Below are positions 6,994 through 15,164 of a stretch of 36,869 bases of DNA, in pieces. This DNA is from Bacillota bacterium (GTDB lineage: Bacteria; Bacillota; Clostridia; Christensenellales; Aristaeellaceae). The translations under genes and the position numbers were made by a program. A model generated the notes under the pieces. That model was given only the letters and a program-made list of their open reading frames with translations. It made no database searches and was not told where the DNA came from. How positions within the stretch are numbered: the first letter of the stretch is position 1; every line of letters starts with the position of its first letter. The stretch lies in the NCBI GenBank assembly GCA_023398575.1, contig JAEWSC010000024.1, positions 1-36,869 on the forward strand. The letters run 5' to 3'.

Positions 6994-7219
6994 GACCAGT
7001 TCCCCTTCACCTATTTTTTATGGCGCATTTCTTACCTCTGTTCAGTATGAACGAACCTTGCGCTCGCCATTCATTTGCCGTATTTTGCATATTCTGGCTG
7101 CATATAGTTACAAGCAGAAAAGCGCAGCGGACGATTTTTTAGTGCGGAGCCTAGCCAGCGAGGTTTCGGACAGGGCTTAATTCTCCACGCCTTGACCAGG
7201 GCAAAACGAGATCAATTAC

Positions 7220-7253
7220 AAAAAAATCCATCACCATACGTGACGGATTTTTT
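7220..7253 (-). terminator. Rho-independent terminator of the DUF4342 gene
   Basis: On the minus strand AAAAAATCCGTCAC pairs with GTGATGGATTTTTT across a 5-nt loop, with T runs on both sides (possibly bidirectional). It shares its stem and leader sequence with the terminator at 3123-3157. Confidence 0.8.
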
Positions 7254-7291
7254 GTGTCTGCCGCTGATCAGCGGGTATATTCTTGTTTAAA

Positions 7292-7699
7292 TTACTCGTT
7301 TTCCTTCTTCACCTTTACGGAATGCCCAGTCGCCAAAGCGATGACACCCCCAGCAAGGGTGAGGTAAGGAGCCAGAATGGTGATGCCGGCGGCAACCGGG
7401 GCACTGAGGTTGGCGATGGTTACGCGGTCGCCATTGTCGTTGCGCTTTTCAATAACGATGCGGGTTCTGCAGGCTTCCTTAAAGAAGGAAGATACCTTTT
7501 CCTTGGTTTCCTGTTGGCAGTAATTATTGTTTTGCATTTTCGCGTGCTCCCCTCCATATACTCGGCCTTGTTTTTCCAGCTCCACCAGGCAAGCGACCAC
7601 GTCGCCTTCGTTTTTTTCCAGCAATTGCATTGCTTCCTCATAAGTCACATCGGCTCTTTCCCGCAGGGTAACCGCTTTTTGCAGCATATCGTCAGTCAT
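7292..7699 (-). CDS. DUF4342 family protein with UBA-like domain
   Basis: A 135-residue protein. Residues about 15-45 (TYEEAMQLLEKNEGDVVACL) match the UBA/NAC-like three-helix motif common at the N-terminus of clostridial DUF4342 proteins. Residues 80-130 contain the DUF4342 strand motif RTRIVIEKRNDNGDRVTIAN, followed by a hydrophobic stretch (LSAPVAAGITILAPYLTLAGGVIALATGH) that may insert in a membrane. ATG 7699 has a strong GAGGAGG. It is a single gene with its own terminator. The role of the family is not established. Confidence 0.85.
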   Translation of the reverse strand: MTDDMLQKAVTLRERADVTYEEAMQLLEKNEGDVVACLVELEKQGRVYGGEHAKMQNNNYCQQETKEKVSSFFKEACRTRIVIEKRNDNGDRVTIANLSAPVAAGITILAPYLTLAGGVIALATGHSVKVKKENE

Positions 7700-8059
7700 G
7701 GTGATTGATCCTCCTCAAAATGTATGATTCCTTTGTACACGAAAAGGATACCATGTCTTGGGCAAAGGTTCTTGTGAAACGGCTTAATGCTGGATTAGAA
7801 AAAAGCAAGAAATGGATTGGAATCATACACCGCATCAATAAGGCGGCGTGTTACACAAGCAGATGGGCGGGGGGCTTCACATCTAACTATGCGCAAAGCT
7901 GGCAGCATTGGTTGAGTGGATTGAAAAATGAAAGAGCGTGTGTACCATTAAGGGGGTTCGTACCAGCCTCATTGACGACGGCGGAAGCATGGCGGTAGAA
8001 TATACCGAAAGCGCATGGAACTGTGAGTTTAAATGGTTTTATTGGAGGCACATCGCACA
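7700..8059. other. Intergenic stretch without a supported gene
   Basis: It contains the 5' leader of the DUF4342 gene. A weak open frame at 7705-7998 has no ribosome site and overlaps that leader. A short plausible coding remnant is seen around 7938-8040 (TIKGVRTSLIDDGGSMAVEY in one frame). I see no promoter strong enough to list. Confidence 0.4.
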
Positions 8060-8356
8060 ATGCAAAGAATGTACAAGTATCCCATATTCGTGTTTTTGAA
8101 AAAGCATCAATGTCCCCGGTGCCATGCCCTGCTTAAGCGGATTGCCGTTACAAAAAAGGTAAACGCCAACTCCATTGAAGCCCGCCATTTTGACTTTCAG
8201 GCAGCAGATGTACCCTTGGGCGGCGATGTACAGTTTATTTGGGATGAGTTCGAGTGTGTACAGTGCGGAAAGCATATCCCCGTTGAGGATATGGTACGCA
8301 TTGAAAAGGAGAATAAGAGGCAGCAAAGGAAAAGAAAGCAAGAAGAAAACAGATAA
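8060..8356 (+). CDS. Small zinc-ribbon protein
   Basis: A 98-residue cytoplasmic protein with two CxxC knuckles, CPRC near residue 18 and CVQC near residue 73. This is the pattern of a single treble-clef or zinc-ribbon site with a beta-rich insert between. The C-terminus is a charged, Lys/Arg/Glu/Gln-rich helix. ATG 8060 was preferred because GGAGG (8044-8048) lies upstream, though the spacing is long; ATG 8069 is an alternative. It sits just upstream of the MerR-type promoter and is probably not cotranscribed with the MFS gene. The function is unknown. Confidence 0.7.
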   Translation: MQRMYKYPIFVFLKKHQCPRCHALLKRIAVTKKVNANSIEARHFDFQAADVPLGGDVQFIWDEFECVQCGKHIPVEDMVRIEKENKRQQRKRKQEENR

Positions 8357-8362
8357 AAGTCC

Positions 8363-8393
8363 TTGACCTGGACTCGGCTCTAGGCTGTATACT
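8363..8393 (+). promoter_or_regulatory. MerR-type promoter with 19-bp spacer
   Basis: TTGACC (8363-8368) and TATACT (8388-8393) are separated by 19 bp with an imperfect dyad (CCTGGACTC/GCTCTAGG) between them. This over-long spacer with an internal dyad is the hallmark of MerR-family activated promoters. It would drive the MFS gene that starts about 60 bp downstream. No merR gene is present in the window. Confidence 0.7.
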
Positions 8394-8454
8394 TACAACT
8401 AGTGATTGCGAAAAGCCGCCAACCATAGCCGGAACAAAAGAAGGGGTATACAGT

Positions 8455-9612
8455 GTGAAAAAGGCGAATGTGACGTTACTGGTTTTTACCCTGATGAATT
8501 TTGTGCTTGCCATGATCGGCTTTGTGTTCAATGGCATATTGGATAAGGTGGCTGTTTCGCTGAACATATCCATCGCCCAATCGGGGCTATTAAATACCAT
8601 GTATTCTTACGGCGCTGCCTTTGGCGTGCCCGTTATTTTGATCGTGCTTCGAAGGATAGAGCGCAGCAGGATGCTAAAAGTCATGCTGCTGATGACCATT
8701 TTCACGACAGTGGCCCTTGTACTGGCGCAAAGCTTTGGCTTGCTGCTAATCGTCCGGCTGATGATGGGCGTATCGGCCAACAGCTATGGTGTGCTGGCGG
8801 TTGCGACAGTGGTGGCGCTTTCCCCTAGGGAAAGGCTGGGCCGTTCCATGGCGTTTTTGATCGCCGGAAACTCCATGGCGCTGGTCATTGGCATACCGCT
8901 GACCCGGGCTTTATCCGCTATCCTTGACTGGCGCGGAATCTTTTGGATCCTTGGCGGCATCATGGCCGCATCGCTTTTTTACCTGATGGCGAACCTTGAA
9001 AAAGGTGATCACGCAAACACAAGGCTGAATTTGAAAAACGAATGGAAGTACATGCGGGATGGGAAGATCATACTGGTGATATTGTATTCCCTGGCCATGT
9101 TTATTGGGTATAGCGCGTTTTATACGTACGCAACCCCTTATCTGCTGCAGCTTTTCCCATCACTGGAAATGGGAATGAGCCTGATACTGGTGGGCATCGG
9201 TGTTGCCAGCTTTATCGGCAACTATTTGGGCGGCCGTGCATCCGACCGCATCGGCTATGCCAAATCGCTGCTTTGGGGAGGCGGTATACAAGCGGCGTTG
9301 ATGCTGTTGATACTTGTATGCCAGCCCAGTGCCTGGCTGAGCGTTTGCTTTGTCATACTGTGGATCATGAGCGCCTGGTTTACAGGCCTGCAGCTCAATG
9401 CCGGTATTGCGAAGCTGACGCATAACTCATCCAGCTTTATGCTCAGCCTCAATAGTTCGGCCATTCAATTGGGCGGCGCTATCGGTTCCAGCCTGGCGGC
9501 GATTGTTATCCCCCTTGGCGGGATACATAATATTGTGTGGATCGCGCTGCCGGCAGGCCTTATCATGACGCTGATTCAATGGTATTCTATACGGAAATAT
9601 AGCGAGGCATAA
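8455..9612 (+). CDS. Major facilitator superfamily transporter (drug/sugar efflux type)
   Basis: A 385-residue integral membrane protein with about twelve hydrophobic helices and a cytoplasmic basic loop near residues 185-205. Motif-A-like segments occur at LRRIERSRM after TM2 and GNYLGGRASDRIG in the C-terminal half. The N-terminal half has the TM4-5 pattern RLMMGVSANSYGVLAVATVVALSPRERLGRSMA, typical of AraJ/CynX-like efflux permeases. It starts at GTG 8455, which follows a weak AAGGGG. The MerR-type promoter upstream suggests induction by a transported toxic or signal compound. Monocistronic, ending at the hairpin at 9613-9645. Confidence 0.9.
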   Translation: MKKANVTLLVFTLMNFVLAMIGFVFNGILDKVAVSLNISIAQSGLLNTMYSYGAAFGVPVILIVLRRIERSRMLKVMLLMTIFTTVALVLAQSFGLLLIVRLMMGVSANSYGVLAVATVVALSPRERLGRSMAFLIAGNSMALVIGIPLTRALSAILDWRGIFWILGGIMAASLFYLMANLEKGDHANTRLNLKNEWKYMRDGKIILVILYSLAMFIGYSAFYTYATPYLLQLFPSLEMGMSLILVGIGVASFIGNYLGGRASDRIGYAKSLLWGGGIQAALMLLILVCQPSAWLSVCFVILWIMSAWFTGLQLNAGIAKLTHNSSSFMLSLNSSAIQLGGAIGSSLAAIVIPLGGIHNIVWIALPAGLIMTLIQWYSIRKYSEA

Positions 9613-9645
9613 GCAAAAGCACAGGGAGATTTCCTGTGCTTTTGC
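9613..9645 (+). terminator. Terminator of the MFS gene
   Basis: GCAAAAGCACAGG pairs with CCTGTGCTTTTGC immediately after the stop codon. The T-run is weak, but the stem is 13 bp. Element D begins directly after it. Confidence 0.6.
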
Positions 9646-9860
9646 GTGTCGAAAAAGTGACTGTGCCACTTTTTCGAGTTTTTCCCTCGCTGCACTGCAA
9701 AACCGCACCATGTTTTTGCGGCCGTTTGCTCGGGCAAGGAGGGAATTTCTTCGAAATTCCTGCGCAAATCGGCGCACATGTCACCGAATTGCGATTCCAG
9801 ATTAGAGGGCTTCGGCCCTCCAATACCACCCAGGAGGTTTTTTGACAGTCTGAAGCACAG
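9646..9860 (-). repeat. Family-1 modular hairpin element, copy D (minimal form)
   Basis: Reverse orientation, between convergent MFS and FMN-binding genes. The terminal hairpin is CGAAAAAGTG/CACTTTTTCG, a version covarying with the CAACAAAG/CTTTGTTG of other copies. Stem II is CGCAAATCGG/CCGAATTGCG with one mismatch; stem III is GGAATTTC/GAAATTCC; stem I is AGAGGGC/GCCCTCC. The border CAGACTGTCAAAAAACCTCC is the same as in copy B. The region 9646-9898 holds nothing else apart from an AAGCAC/GTGCTT stem near 9853-9878. Confidence 0.78.
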
Positions 9861-9898
9861 GAATACATCTCCCGTGCTTATTGTTTTTCTAAATTGTG

Positions 9899-10303
9899 TT
9901 ATTGCCCGCTGCCAGATAGCGCGTTTTCGATTGCCTTTAATATGACCTTGCTGCTGTAGGTGGCACCGGCTATGGAATCTACCTGCAGGGATTGGGCGGT
10001 TAGCACTCTATCCGGAATCACTTCAGCCTTGGCACCTTGCCCGTTTTTATGCTCGATCAGCTCGATGGCGGTGATCTTGTGATCGATGACCGTAACGTTT
10101 ACCTTGGCGGATACGGGAAAAACGGTATAGCTGCCTTTGTATGTGCCATCCGCCATTTGCGTCAGATCAACTTGCGCAATGGTTGTGCCGGACAGGGCCT
10201 TGAGGTTTGCCTCGATATTGCGGTACATATTTTGCAGTACAATCGCGGCGGCGGCCAGCACCACCACCACAATGAGCAGAATGACAAGACGCTTTCTTTT
10301 CAT
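9899..10303 (-). CDS. Membrane-anchored FMN-binding domain protein
   Basis: A 134-residue protein with one N-terminal transmembrane helix (residues 6-23) and an extracytoplasmic FMN_bind domain. The motif DSIAGATYSSKVILKAIENAL near residues 108-128 contains the (S/A)GAT threonine, to which FMN is covalently attached by phosphoester bond in NqrC/RnfG-type proteins. It is the third gene of a TetR-flavodoxin-FMN_bind operon. It probably passes electrons across or outside the membrane, as in extracellular flavinylated systems; the partner here may be the flavodoxin encoded upstream, which is inference. Confidence 0.88.
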   Translation of the reverse strand: MKRKRLVILLIVVVVLAAAAIVLQNMYRNIEANLKALSGTTIAQVDLTQMADGTYKGSYTVFPVSAKVNVTVIDHKITAIELIEHKNGQGAKAEVIPDRVLTAQSLQVDSIAGATYSSKVILKAIENALSGSGQ

Positions 10304-10340
10304 GTTTCATGCTCCTTATTTATTGGGCTGCCTGCCCCAT

Positions 10341-10811
10341 TCAAAAGCCTGTGCTCAGTTTGGCGGCGGCCGCTTCGATTTGAGCTTGACGCGTTGCCGC
10401 CTTTGACCAGTGGACGATAGCTGTGCCATATACAGCCGCGCCTTTATTTTGAACGGCTTTTAGGAGCTGGTTCATTGCGCTGTTTCCGCCCATCCACGCA
10501 AAGGGAAAAAAATGCGTCATAAAGCAGCCGACTTTTTTTCCTTGAAGCGATTTAAGGCCGCTTATGTATGCCTGCATCACCGGCGAGAGCATGAAGCCCC
10601 GTACGGGAGCGCCAAAAAGCAAAACATCGTATGGGCTGACATCCGGCTTTTCGGTCAGCATGATTTTGGATACGTCGGCTTCGCCGTCGTTTGCTGCGGA
10701 TACACTTTGCAGGGAGACTGTGTGCCCGGCGGCCGTGAGCCTTTCCTTTAGCTTTTGCGCTACCATGCGCGTATTGCCCGTTTGAGAGTGAATGATGATA
10801 CCGATATTCAT
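10341..10811 (-). CDS. Flavodoxin-like protein
   Basis: A 156-residue cytoplasmic flavodoxin. The FMN phosphate loop is visible as HSQTGNTRMVA (residues 7-17), followed by the alternating beta/alpha pattern and the aromatic-rich loop GAPVRGFMLSP that lines the isoalloxazine ring. The start was set at ATG 10811, which has GGAGGTGC upstream; a longer upstream reading lacks a ribosome site. It lies 19 nt after the TetR gene, so it is in the same transcript. Its likely role is one-electron transfer or quinone/FMN handling controlled by that regulator. Confidence 0.88.
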   Translation of the reverse strand: MNIGIIIHSQTGNTRMVAQKLKERLTAAGHTVSLQSVSAANDGEADVSKIMLTEKPDVSPYDVLLFGAPVRGFMLSPVMQAYISGLKSLQGKKVGCFMTHFFPFAWMGGNSAMNQLLKAVQNKGAAVYGTAIVHWSKAATRQAQIEAAAAKLSTGF

Positions 10812-10830
10812 AGAAGCACCTCCACATGAT

Positions 10831-11418
10831 TTATAGCAGGAAATCAACAATTTGGTACAAATCCCGGTACAGGTTGTTTGTGTCAGAAAGATCGCCGTTG
10901 TTGGAGAAACTGAGCATCAGCATGCCGTGTATGGCATAGATCAGCGTTTTGGCGACGGCTTCGATGTCTTTTTGCGCAAGCCTTCCGCTGATGACAAAGG
11001 AGTGGAAGGCTTGCTGCCACATGATGCCAAAGTCTGGCTCGGTGATCGCATCTTCTGATGTTTGCTCCGGCTTTTTCAGCGGGTATAGGTAGAAGAACTT
11101 GAAGACGTTGGGATGATTCAAATAATATTGAATATATGCTTTGAGCGCCGATTTTAAATCAAGCGTATCCTTTACAGGTGCATGCATTTCCTTATGCAAA
11201 AGGTTCACCATATCCAGGATCATCATCGCTTTGGTTTCAAACAACAGGTCGTTTACATCGCGAAAGTAATTGTATAAGGTCGGATAGGCGTAGCCGGCTA
11301 TATCTGCGACCTTTCTTACTGAAACACTTTCCACCCCTTGGCTGACAATCATATCCCTGGCGGCTTGAAGGAAATACAGCTTGGTCCTGTTCCGTTTGCG
11401 ATTCTGCTTTTCGCTCAT
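10831..11418 (-). CDS. TetR family transcriptional regulator
   Basis: A 195-residue repressor. The N-terminal DNA-binding domain (about residues 8-55) shows the TetR helix-turn-helix VSVRKVADIAGYAYPTLYNYF. The C-terminal ligand domain is divergent, as usual. The start was set at ATG 11418, with AAAGGGG upstream. It heads the operon with a flavodoxin and an FMN-binding protein, and two AACA-N-TGTT type sites lie between its promoter and start codon, so autorepression is likely. The effector is unknown; an oxidant or quinone would fit the operon. Confidence 0.92.
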   Translation of the reverse strand: MSEKQNRKRNRTKLYFLQAARDMIVSQGVESVSVRKVADIAGYAYPTLYNYFRDVNDLLFETKAMMILDMVNLLHKEMHAPVKDTLDLKSALKAYIQYYLNHPNVFKFFYLYPLKKPEQTSEDAITEPDFGIMWQQAFHSFVISGRLAQKDIEAVAKTLIYAIHGMLMLSFSNNGDLSDTNNLYRDLYQIVDFLL

Positions 11419-11453
11419 GGTTTGCCCCTTTATGCTCACGTTCAAAAAAAATG

Positions 11454-11481
11454 AACAGTGTTAGTATTTATAAACGGTGTT
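11454..11481 (-). promoter_or_regulatory. Paired TetR operator sites
   Basis: AACAGTGTT (11454-11462) and AACGGTGTT (11473-11481) are small dyads 19 bp apart inside a longer direct repeat (AC-G/A-GTGTTAGTAT). They lie between the -10 at 11482 and the tetR start codon, the expected place for autorepression. Confidence 0.6.
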
Positions 11482-11510
11482 AGTATAATGCTGGTATGCC
11501 CAACTGTCAA
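11482..11510 (-). promoter_or_regulatory. Sigma-A promoter of the TetR/flavodoxin operon
   Basis: On the minus strand TTGACA (11505-11510), a 17-bp spacer and TATACT (11482-11487): a near-consensus promoter. Confidence 0.85.
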
Positions 11511-11560
11511 TACATAAATGGAAATATAGTTCCCAAATGCGCAGGCAGTTTTGCTTTGTG

Positions 11561-11589
11561 TTGACTGGAAGAATATGTTTTGATACACT
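11561..11589 (+). promoter_or_regulatory. Sigma-A promoter of the 11663 gene
   Basis: TTGACT (11561-11566), 17-bp spacer, TACACT (11584-11589). Divergent from the TetR promoter, with about 50 bp between the two. Confidence 0.75.
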
Positions 11590-11662
11590 CCCCTTGATAA
11601 GTGGAGAGCGAATGCAAAGGCCAGGAGGCAGGCCATGCAATGGGGTGAGGGGGGATATGCGG

Positions 11663-12232
11663 ATGAAAGCCGGGTGGACAGACAGATGGGCAGATCAATT
11701 GTTAAATCCCCATGTACAGTGCTTCGAAACCAGCTGGCTGGAAATGGAGAGCTATGATGATGGATTTGAAAATGCCCGAAAAAAGATGCTGGAATGGGCG
11801 GAGGAGAAAAGGTATTACTATCTCACCTGCGGCGGCGACCACTTTCCTCTTTCGTTTTTGTTCAAGCATTTTGGGTTTTGGAGGTCTTGGGAAAGGGAGG
11901 GCGGGCCCAAGGTGCTGCAATCGGCAGAAAGAACGCAGGAATCGTTTAACTGCATACACGCTTATGGCGTGTGCGAGGTGGAGCGTGCGTATATAGAAAC
12001 CAAAATCATCAAGCGGCTTTCCTCCGTCGGCGCGCTGCTGATGACACCGGAAGACAGGCCGCTGGAGGAATTGATGCAGTATTTCGATGTGGGTAGATAC
12101 GGCGGCAAGCTGATGGATGTGAATCCATTTCACATGGCGGATGTGGAATGCGAAAAGGGCGGCATTGTTATGATGAGCCGCTATGTGCCCGATGGTATAG
12201 AGGGCTTCTACTTTTTTTGCAAGAAGGAGTAA
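11663..12232 (+). CDS. Hypothetical protein, first of three unknown genes
   Basis: A 189-residue cytoplasmic protein rich in aromatic and acidic residues. The start is at ATG 11663, 8 nt after GAGGGGGG; ATG 11657 is too close to it. I see no known motif. It has a Trp/Phe-rich centre (HFPLSFLFKHFGFWRSW) and scattered cysteines without a CxxC pair. It has its own promoter (11561-11589) and is followed after 76 bp by the beta-propeller gene, so the two may be cotranscribed. In size and character it resembles single-domain accessory or immunity-type proteins, but nothing in the sequence proves this. Confidence 0.7.
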   Translation: MKAGWTDRWADQLLNPHVQCFETSWLEMESYDDGFENARKKMLEWAEEKRYYYLTCGGDHFPLSFLFKHFGFWRSWEREGGPKVLQSAERTQESFNCIHAYGVCEVERAYIETKIIKRLSSVGALLMTPEDRPLEELMQYFDVGRYGGKLMDVNPFHMADVECEKGGIVMMSRYVPDGIEGFYFFCKKE

Positions 12233-12308
12233 CCATATTCTAATAGTGGCGATGTGAATTGTACCAACACCCAAGCAGCAAAATTGGCACCTGACAGGAG
12301 GCATAGCC

Positions 12309-13235
12309 ATGCGGAAAGAAATTTTAAAGTACAAAGCCCCCATGTTATCCCTGGATGAGCATCATGGCATGCTGTATCTTACCGCCAGCAGTGTGAGGGC
12401 GCTCCATTTTCCCAGCCTTGAACCTGCTACCATAGTGAAAGGCTATCCCGACTCGCTAGCGACGGTCTCCCCCCATGGGAATTATGTGTCGCTGATGGCG
12501 GAACGCGGGAACTTGGTTGTCTACCGGACAGAGAACCTTGAGGAAAGGATTTTTCAAAAGAAGTGGAAGAACATGCCGGTATGCGGGGATGCCGTGTTTT
12601 GGGGCGAAGACGAGCAGTTGCTGATCCCCATACAGGACAAGGTATATGCACTTGATTTAAATGATCCGTCGAAGCTTACCAACCTTTTTGGAGATGAGGA
12701 AGAAGAGTTTGGCCAAGAGGCCTGGCAGCGTAAGGGACGTGTATCAGGGATCAGTGTATGCGGACAAGACATTTTGATTGTGTATCAGCTGCCGGGAGAT
12801 AGAATACGCTACCAGTCCACCCTGCTTCACGGGCTGTACGATCGTAAGCCGCTGCAGGCGGAGCATCCCCTTTTATATGACACGGCTCTTTTTGATAATC
12901 GCGGGGGGATATGCCTGTTTAATAGAACGGGACTTAAGCCCATGCGCTATTATGCAGCCTTTACCGGTGACTTGGAGCATGCCGACGCTGAGGTAGTGCT
13001 GCCCGGGTATATGTTTCCCCATTTTTCCCGAAACGGGAAATACCTGTCCATATACGACATTGCATGCGCGCCGGGCAAGGTGAACGGCGCCTGGCTGATC
13101 GATACATCGACGTGGAAAGTGGTAGATGAAGTCATGGCACAAAAGTACATGATCTGGTCAACAGGCTTTTCCAACAAGGATACCTATTGGCTGGTCTCTT
13201 CGGACAGGCCCTGGGTGATTTCCGTGCCGGAGTAA
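12309..13235 (+). CDS. Hypothetical beta-propeller-like protein
   Basis: A 308-residue soluble protein without a signal peptide, starting at ATG 12309 (8 bp after AGGAGG). It is made of repeated short beta-strand segments such as YPDSLATVSPHGNYVSLMAE, VYALDLNDPSKL and FPHFSRNGKYLSIYDIA. The SPHGNYVSLM and SRNGKYLSIY phrases are typical of WD40/YVTN-like blades (S-x-G-x-Y-L). About five to seven blades would fit. The role is unknown; such cytoplasmic propellers usually act as protein-binding platforms. Neighbours on both sides are also unknown. Confidence 0.75.
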   Translation: MRKEILKYKAPMLSLDEHHGMLYLTASSVRALHFPSLEPATIVKGYPDSLATVSPHGNYVSLMAERGNLVVYRTENLEERIFQKKWKNMPVCGDAVFWGEDEQLLIPIQDKVYALDLNDPSKLTNLFGDEEEEFGQEAWQRKGRVSGISVCGQDILIVYQLPGDRIRYQSTLLHGLYDRKPLQAEHPLLYDTALFDNRGGICLFNRTGLKPMRYYAAFTGDLEHADAEVVLPGYMFPHFSRNGKYLSIYDIACAPGKVNGAWLIDTSTWKVVDEVMAQKYMIWSTGFSNKDTYWLVSSDRPWVISVPE

Positions 13236-13373
13236 TCATTAGCAGTCATGGGTGTAATGTGGACATTTTTGCATACAAATCAGGGAGAAGAAATGTGGAA
13301 AAAACTAACTTTTTTCATTGTATAAGACGTTTCGCCTTGTTTTGCAAAGAGATTGATAAAGGAAATAGTATTT

Positions 13374-13841
13374 GTGGAGCAGAAGCATTTTCTCTTAAGC
13401 TATCGATTCAATAAGACAACACCTGCGGAGTTTGGTTTGATAGGCCAGGATGACCGTACATACCTTTGCCCCAAGGACAATGCTCTATGGGTGCAGATGG
13501 ATCTATATGATTTTGGCTGGGGAAGGGAGTATGGTTTTTGCAAGATCCCTATGCTGGATTTTGAACAGCTATTTGACCTTCTTATCCACGCACAGCTTGA
13601 AGACAATAGGTATGGCGCGGCAGCGGTACTCCTGGATGTATACGCGGGCCGTCTGCTGGATAAGTGTCTTGATATTATTCAAAACAGCTTCGATATGAAA
13701 GTGTATAAGCAGGCATTTGCTATTCTGAAGCTAGACAAACCGGTAAACAGAAGTGTTGTGGCGTTAGGGACGCTAGAGGAAATACAAAGCGACAATAGGA
13801 AATGGGAGTACATAGCTAGAAAGGTCAAGGAAATAGGGTAA
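13374..13841 (+). CDS. Hypothetical protein, third of three unknown genes
   Basis: A 155-residue cytoplasmic protein. GTG 13374 was preferred because AAAGGAAA lies 8 nt upstream; TTG 13353 in the same frame has a weaker site. The first half is beta-rich and aromatic (YLCPKDNALWVQMDLYDFGWGREYG) and the second half helical. No family recognised. It ends about 90 bp before the promoter of the phage cluster. Codon use looks less GC-rich than in the phage genes. Confidence 0.6.
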   Translation: MEQKHFLLSYRFNKTTPAEFGLIGQDDRTYLCPKDNALWVQMDLYDFGWGREYGFCKIPMLDFEQLFDLLIHAQLEDNRYGAAAVLLDVYAGRLLDKCLDIIQNSFDMKVYKQAFAILKLDKPVNRSVVALGTLEEIQSDNRKWEYIARKVKEIG

Positions 13842-13932
13842 CGCGATAACCAAATCTGCAGAAGCAATTGCCATATGATTTTCATTTGAGGTGGTAAATA
13901 GCTAGCACAATATAGAAGGGTTTAGTATTTCC

Positions 13933-13962
13933 TTGTTTTTCCGGTTTTGCCTATGGTAAGAT
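13933..13962 (+). promoter_or_regulatory. Extended -10 promoter of the phage structural cluster
   Basis: TTGTTT (13933-13938), 18-bp spacer, TGGTAAGAT with -10 TAAGAT (13957-13962). About 45 bp around it (TTCCTTG...TTCCGGTTTTGC...GGCTGCC) is closely matched at 35715-35775, upstream of the second large tip gene. This suggests a promoter class specific to the phage-derived genes. Confidence 0.65.
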
Positions 13963-14023
13963 AATAGCGTGAAAGGCTGCCCGATGGGTGGTCTTTTTCT
14001 TATACATTCCATTGGGTGCTTAT

Positions 14024-14200
14024 TTCTTAGGGAGGTATGGGAGGGACGAATTGAAAGATTAAAAATCGGCGACATGTGCGGAGATTTTTGCAGGAATTTC
14101 GAAGAAATTCCTGCCTTGCCCGAGCAAACGGCCACACAAAGGCATAGTCGTTGTGCAGGGAAGCGAGGGAAAAACTCCCAAAAAGGGAATAGCCATTATT
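14024..14200 (+). repeat. Family-1 modular hairpin element, copy E (degenerate)
   Basis: Located in the leader between the phage promoter and the scaffold gene. Stem II is AAAAATC (14061-14067)/GATTTTT (14083-14089), again a different sequence but paired, around CGACATGTGCG. Stem III GGAATTTC/GAAATTCC and the TTGCCCGAGCAAACGGCC block are intact. Stem I and the terminal hairpin have decayed. The remainder of 13842-14290 has no supported gene. Confidence 0.72.
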
Positions 14201-14290
14201 TCGATATGATGCGGCAGCCAAACGGCTGCTGTTTTCATATACATCCGTTCCCGGCGTTTTCACCGGGTGCGTTAAAAGAAGGGGAGACCT

Positions 14291-15070
14291 ATGCAGGAAA
14301 ATCCAATGGTCGAAAACAGGATGCCAGGCGCCGGACCGGACGACGCGGCGAAAGAGGCGGCCGGGCAAAGCCAGCGGGAGGAAACCACGCTGGATGCTTT
14401 TGTGGAGGAAGACCAAGGGCCGGAGGAAAGCCAGACGCCGGAGCAAGGCAAGGAAGAAAAGCAGGGCGGATGGATTCAAAGGCGCATTCAGGAAGGCGTG
14501 CAAAAGGGATTGCAGCAAGCAATGCATCAGGAACGGGCAAGGATTGCGGCGGAGTACGACGAAAAGCTGAAGCCCTTACAGGAGGCCATGCTGCAAAGGG
14601 AGGCGGATGACCTGGTACGCAGCGGCAAGGTAGCAACCAAAGACCTTGCCATGGAATATCTGCGGCTGAAAAACGGCCTCGCGCCGGAAGCCCCAAAGCC
14701 GCAGCCTGTTCGTAATGAACGGGGGCAGTTTGCATCCCAAGAGCAGGCGCAGACAGGGGAAGTAGAGCGCTACGGCAGCATGCTCATCGCCCAGGTGAAG
14801 GCCATCGAAGCGGCCACCGGGCTGAATGTAATGGACGCCTATCATCAGGATGATGAGGTGAAGCGCAGGATTTTAAGCCGGGAATGGGATTTTGCCGATG
14901 TGGCAAAGCACCTGGCTGGGCAAACGCCCTCCGGCCTGCCCACTCCTACCAGACGGCCTAACGGCCAAGGCCCCGCCGCCCGGTCGGTCAATGACCTGAC
15001 CGGCGAGCAGTTTAGCAAGATGCAAAAGTATCTGGAGCGGGGCGGAGTCATTGACATGAGACAGAAGTGA
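14291..15070 (+). CDS. Phage capsid scaffolding protein
   Basis: A 259-residue protein with an acidic, disordered N-terminus (1-55) and a long Gln/Arg/Glu-rich coiled-coil (about 58-105). A helical domain and a flexible Pro-rich segment (PTPTRRPNGQ, about 222-231) follow, and a short C-terminal helix (LTGEQFSKMQKYLERGG) would bind the capsid protein. This layout and its position directly before the major capsid gene are characteristic of phage scaffolds. It starts at ATG 14291 after GGGGAG. It would act inside the procapsid. It is the first gene after the cluster promoter, with no terminase or portal gene before it. Confidence 0.8.
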   Translation: MQENPMVENRMPGAGPDDAAKEAAGQSQREETTLDAFVEEDQGPEESQTPEQGKEEKQGGWIQRRIQEGVQKGLQQAMHQERARIAAEYDEKLKPLQEAMLQREADDLVRSGKVATKDLAMEYLRLKNGLAPEAPKPQPVRNERGQFASQEQAQTGEVERYGSMLIAQVKAIEAATGLNVMDAYHQDDEVKRRILSREWDFADVAKHLAGQTPSGLPTPTRRPNGQGPAARSVNDLTGEQFSKMQKYLERGGVIDMRQK

Positions 15071-15164
15071 GGGCGCTTCAAATCAAGCACAATCAATTGA
15101 ATGGCATATTTCTTTGATAAGCATGAGCGATGATAATAACTTTTGTCATGATTCTTCACAGAGA

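Noticed and set aside
7705..7998. 97-codon plus-strand frame beside the DUF4342 gene
   Set aside because: No ribosome site, overlaps the divergent leader, and its composition does not look like a protein of the neighbourhood.
13842..14290. Phage attachment site at the left end of the structural cluster
   Set aside because: No tRNA gene, integrase or direct repeat matching the other side was seen in the window.
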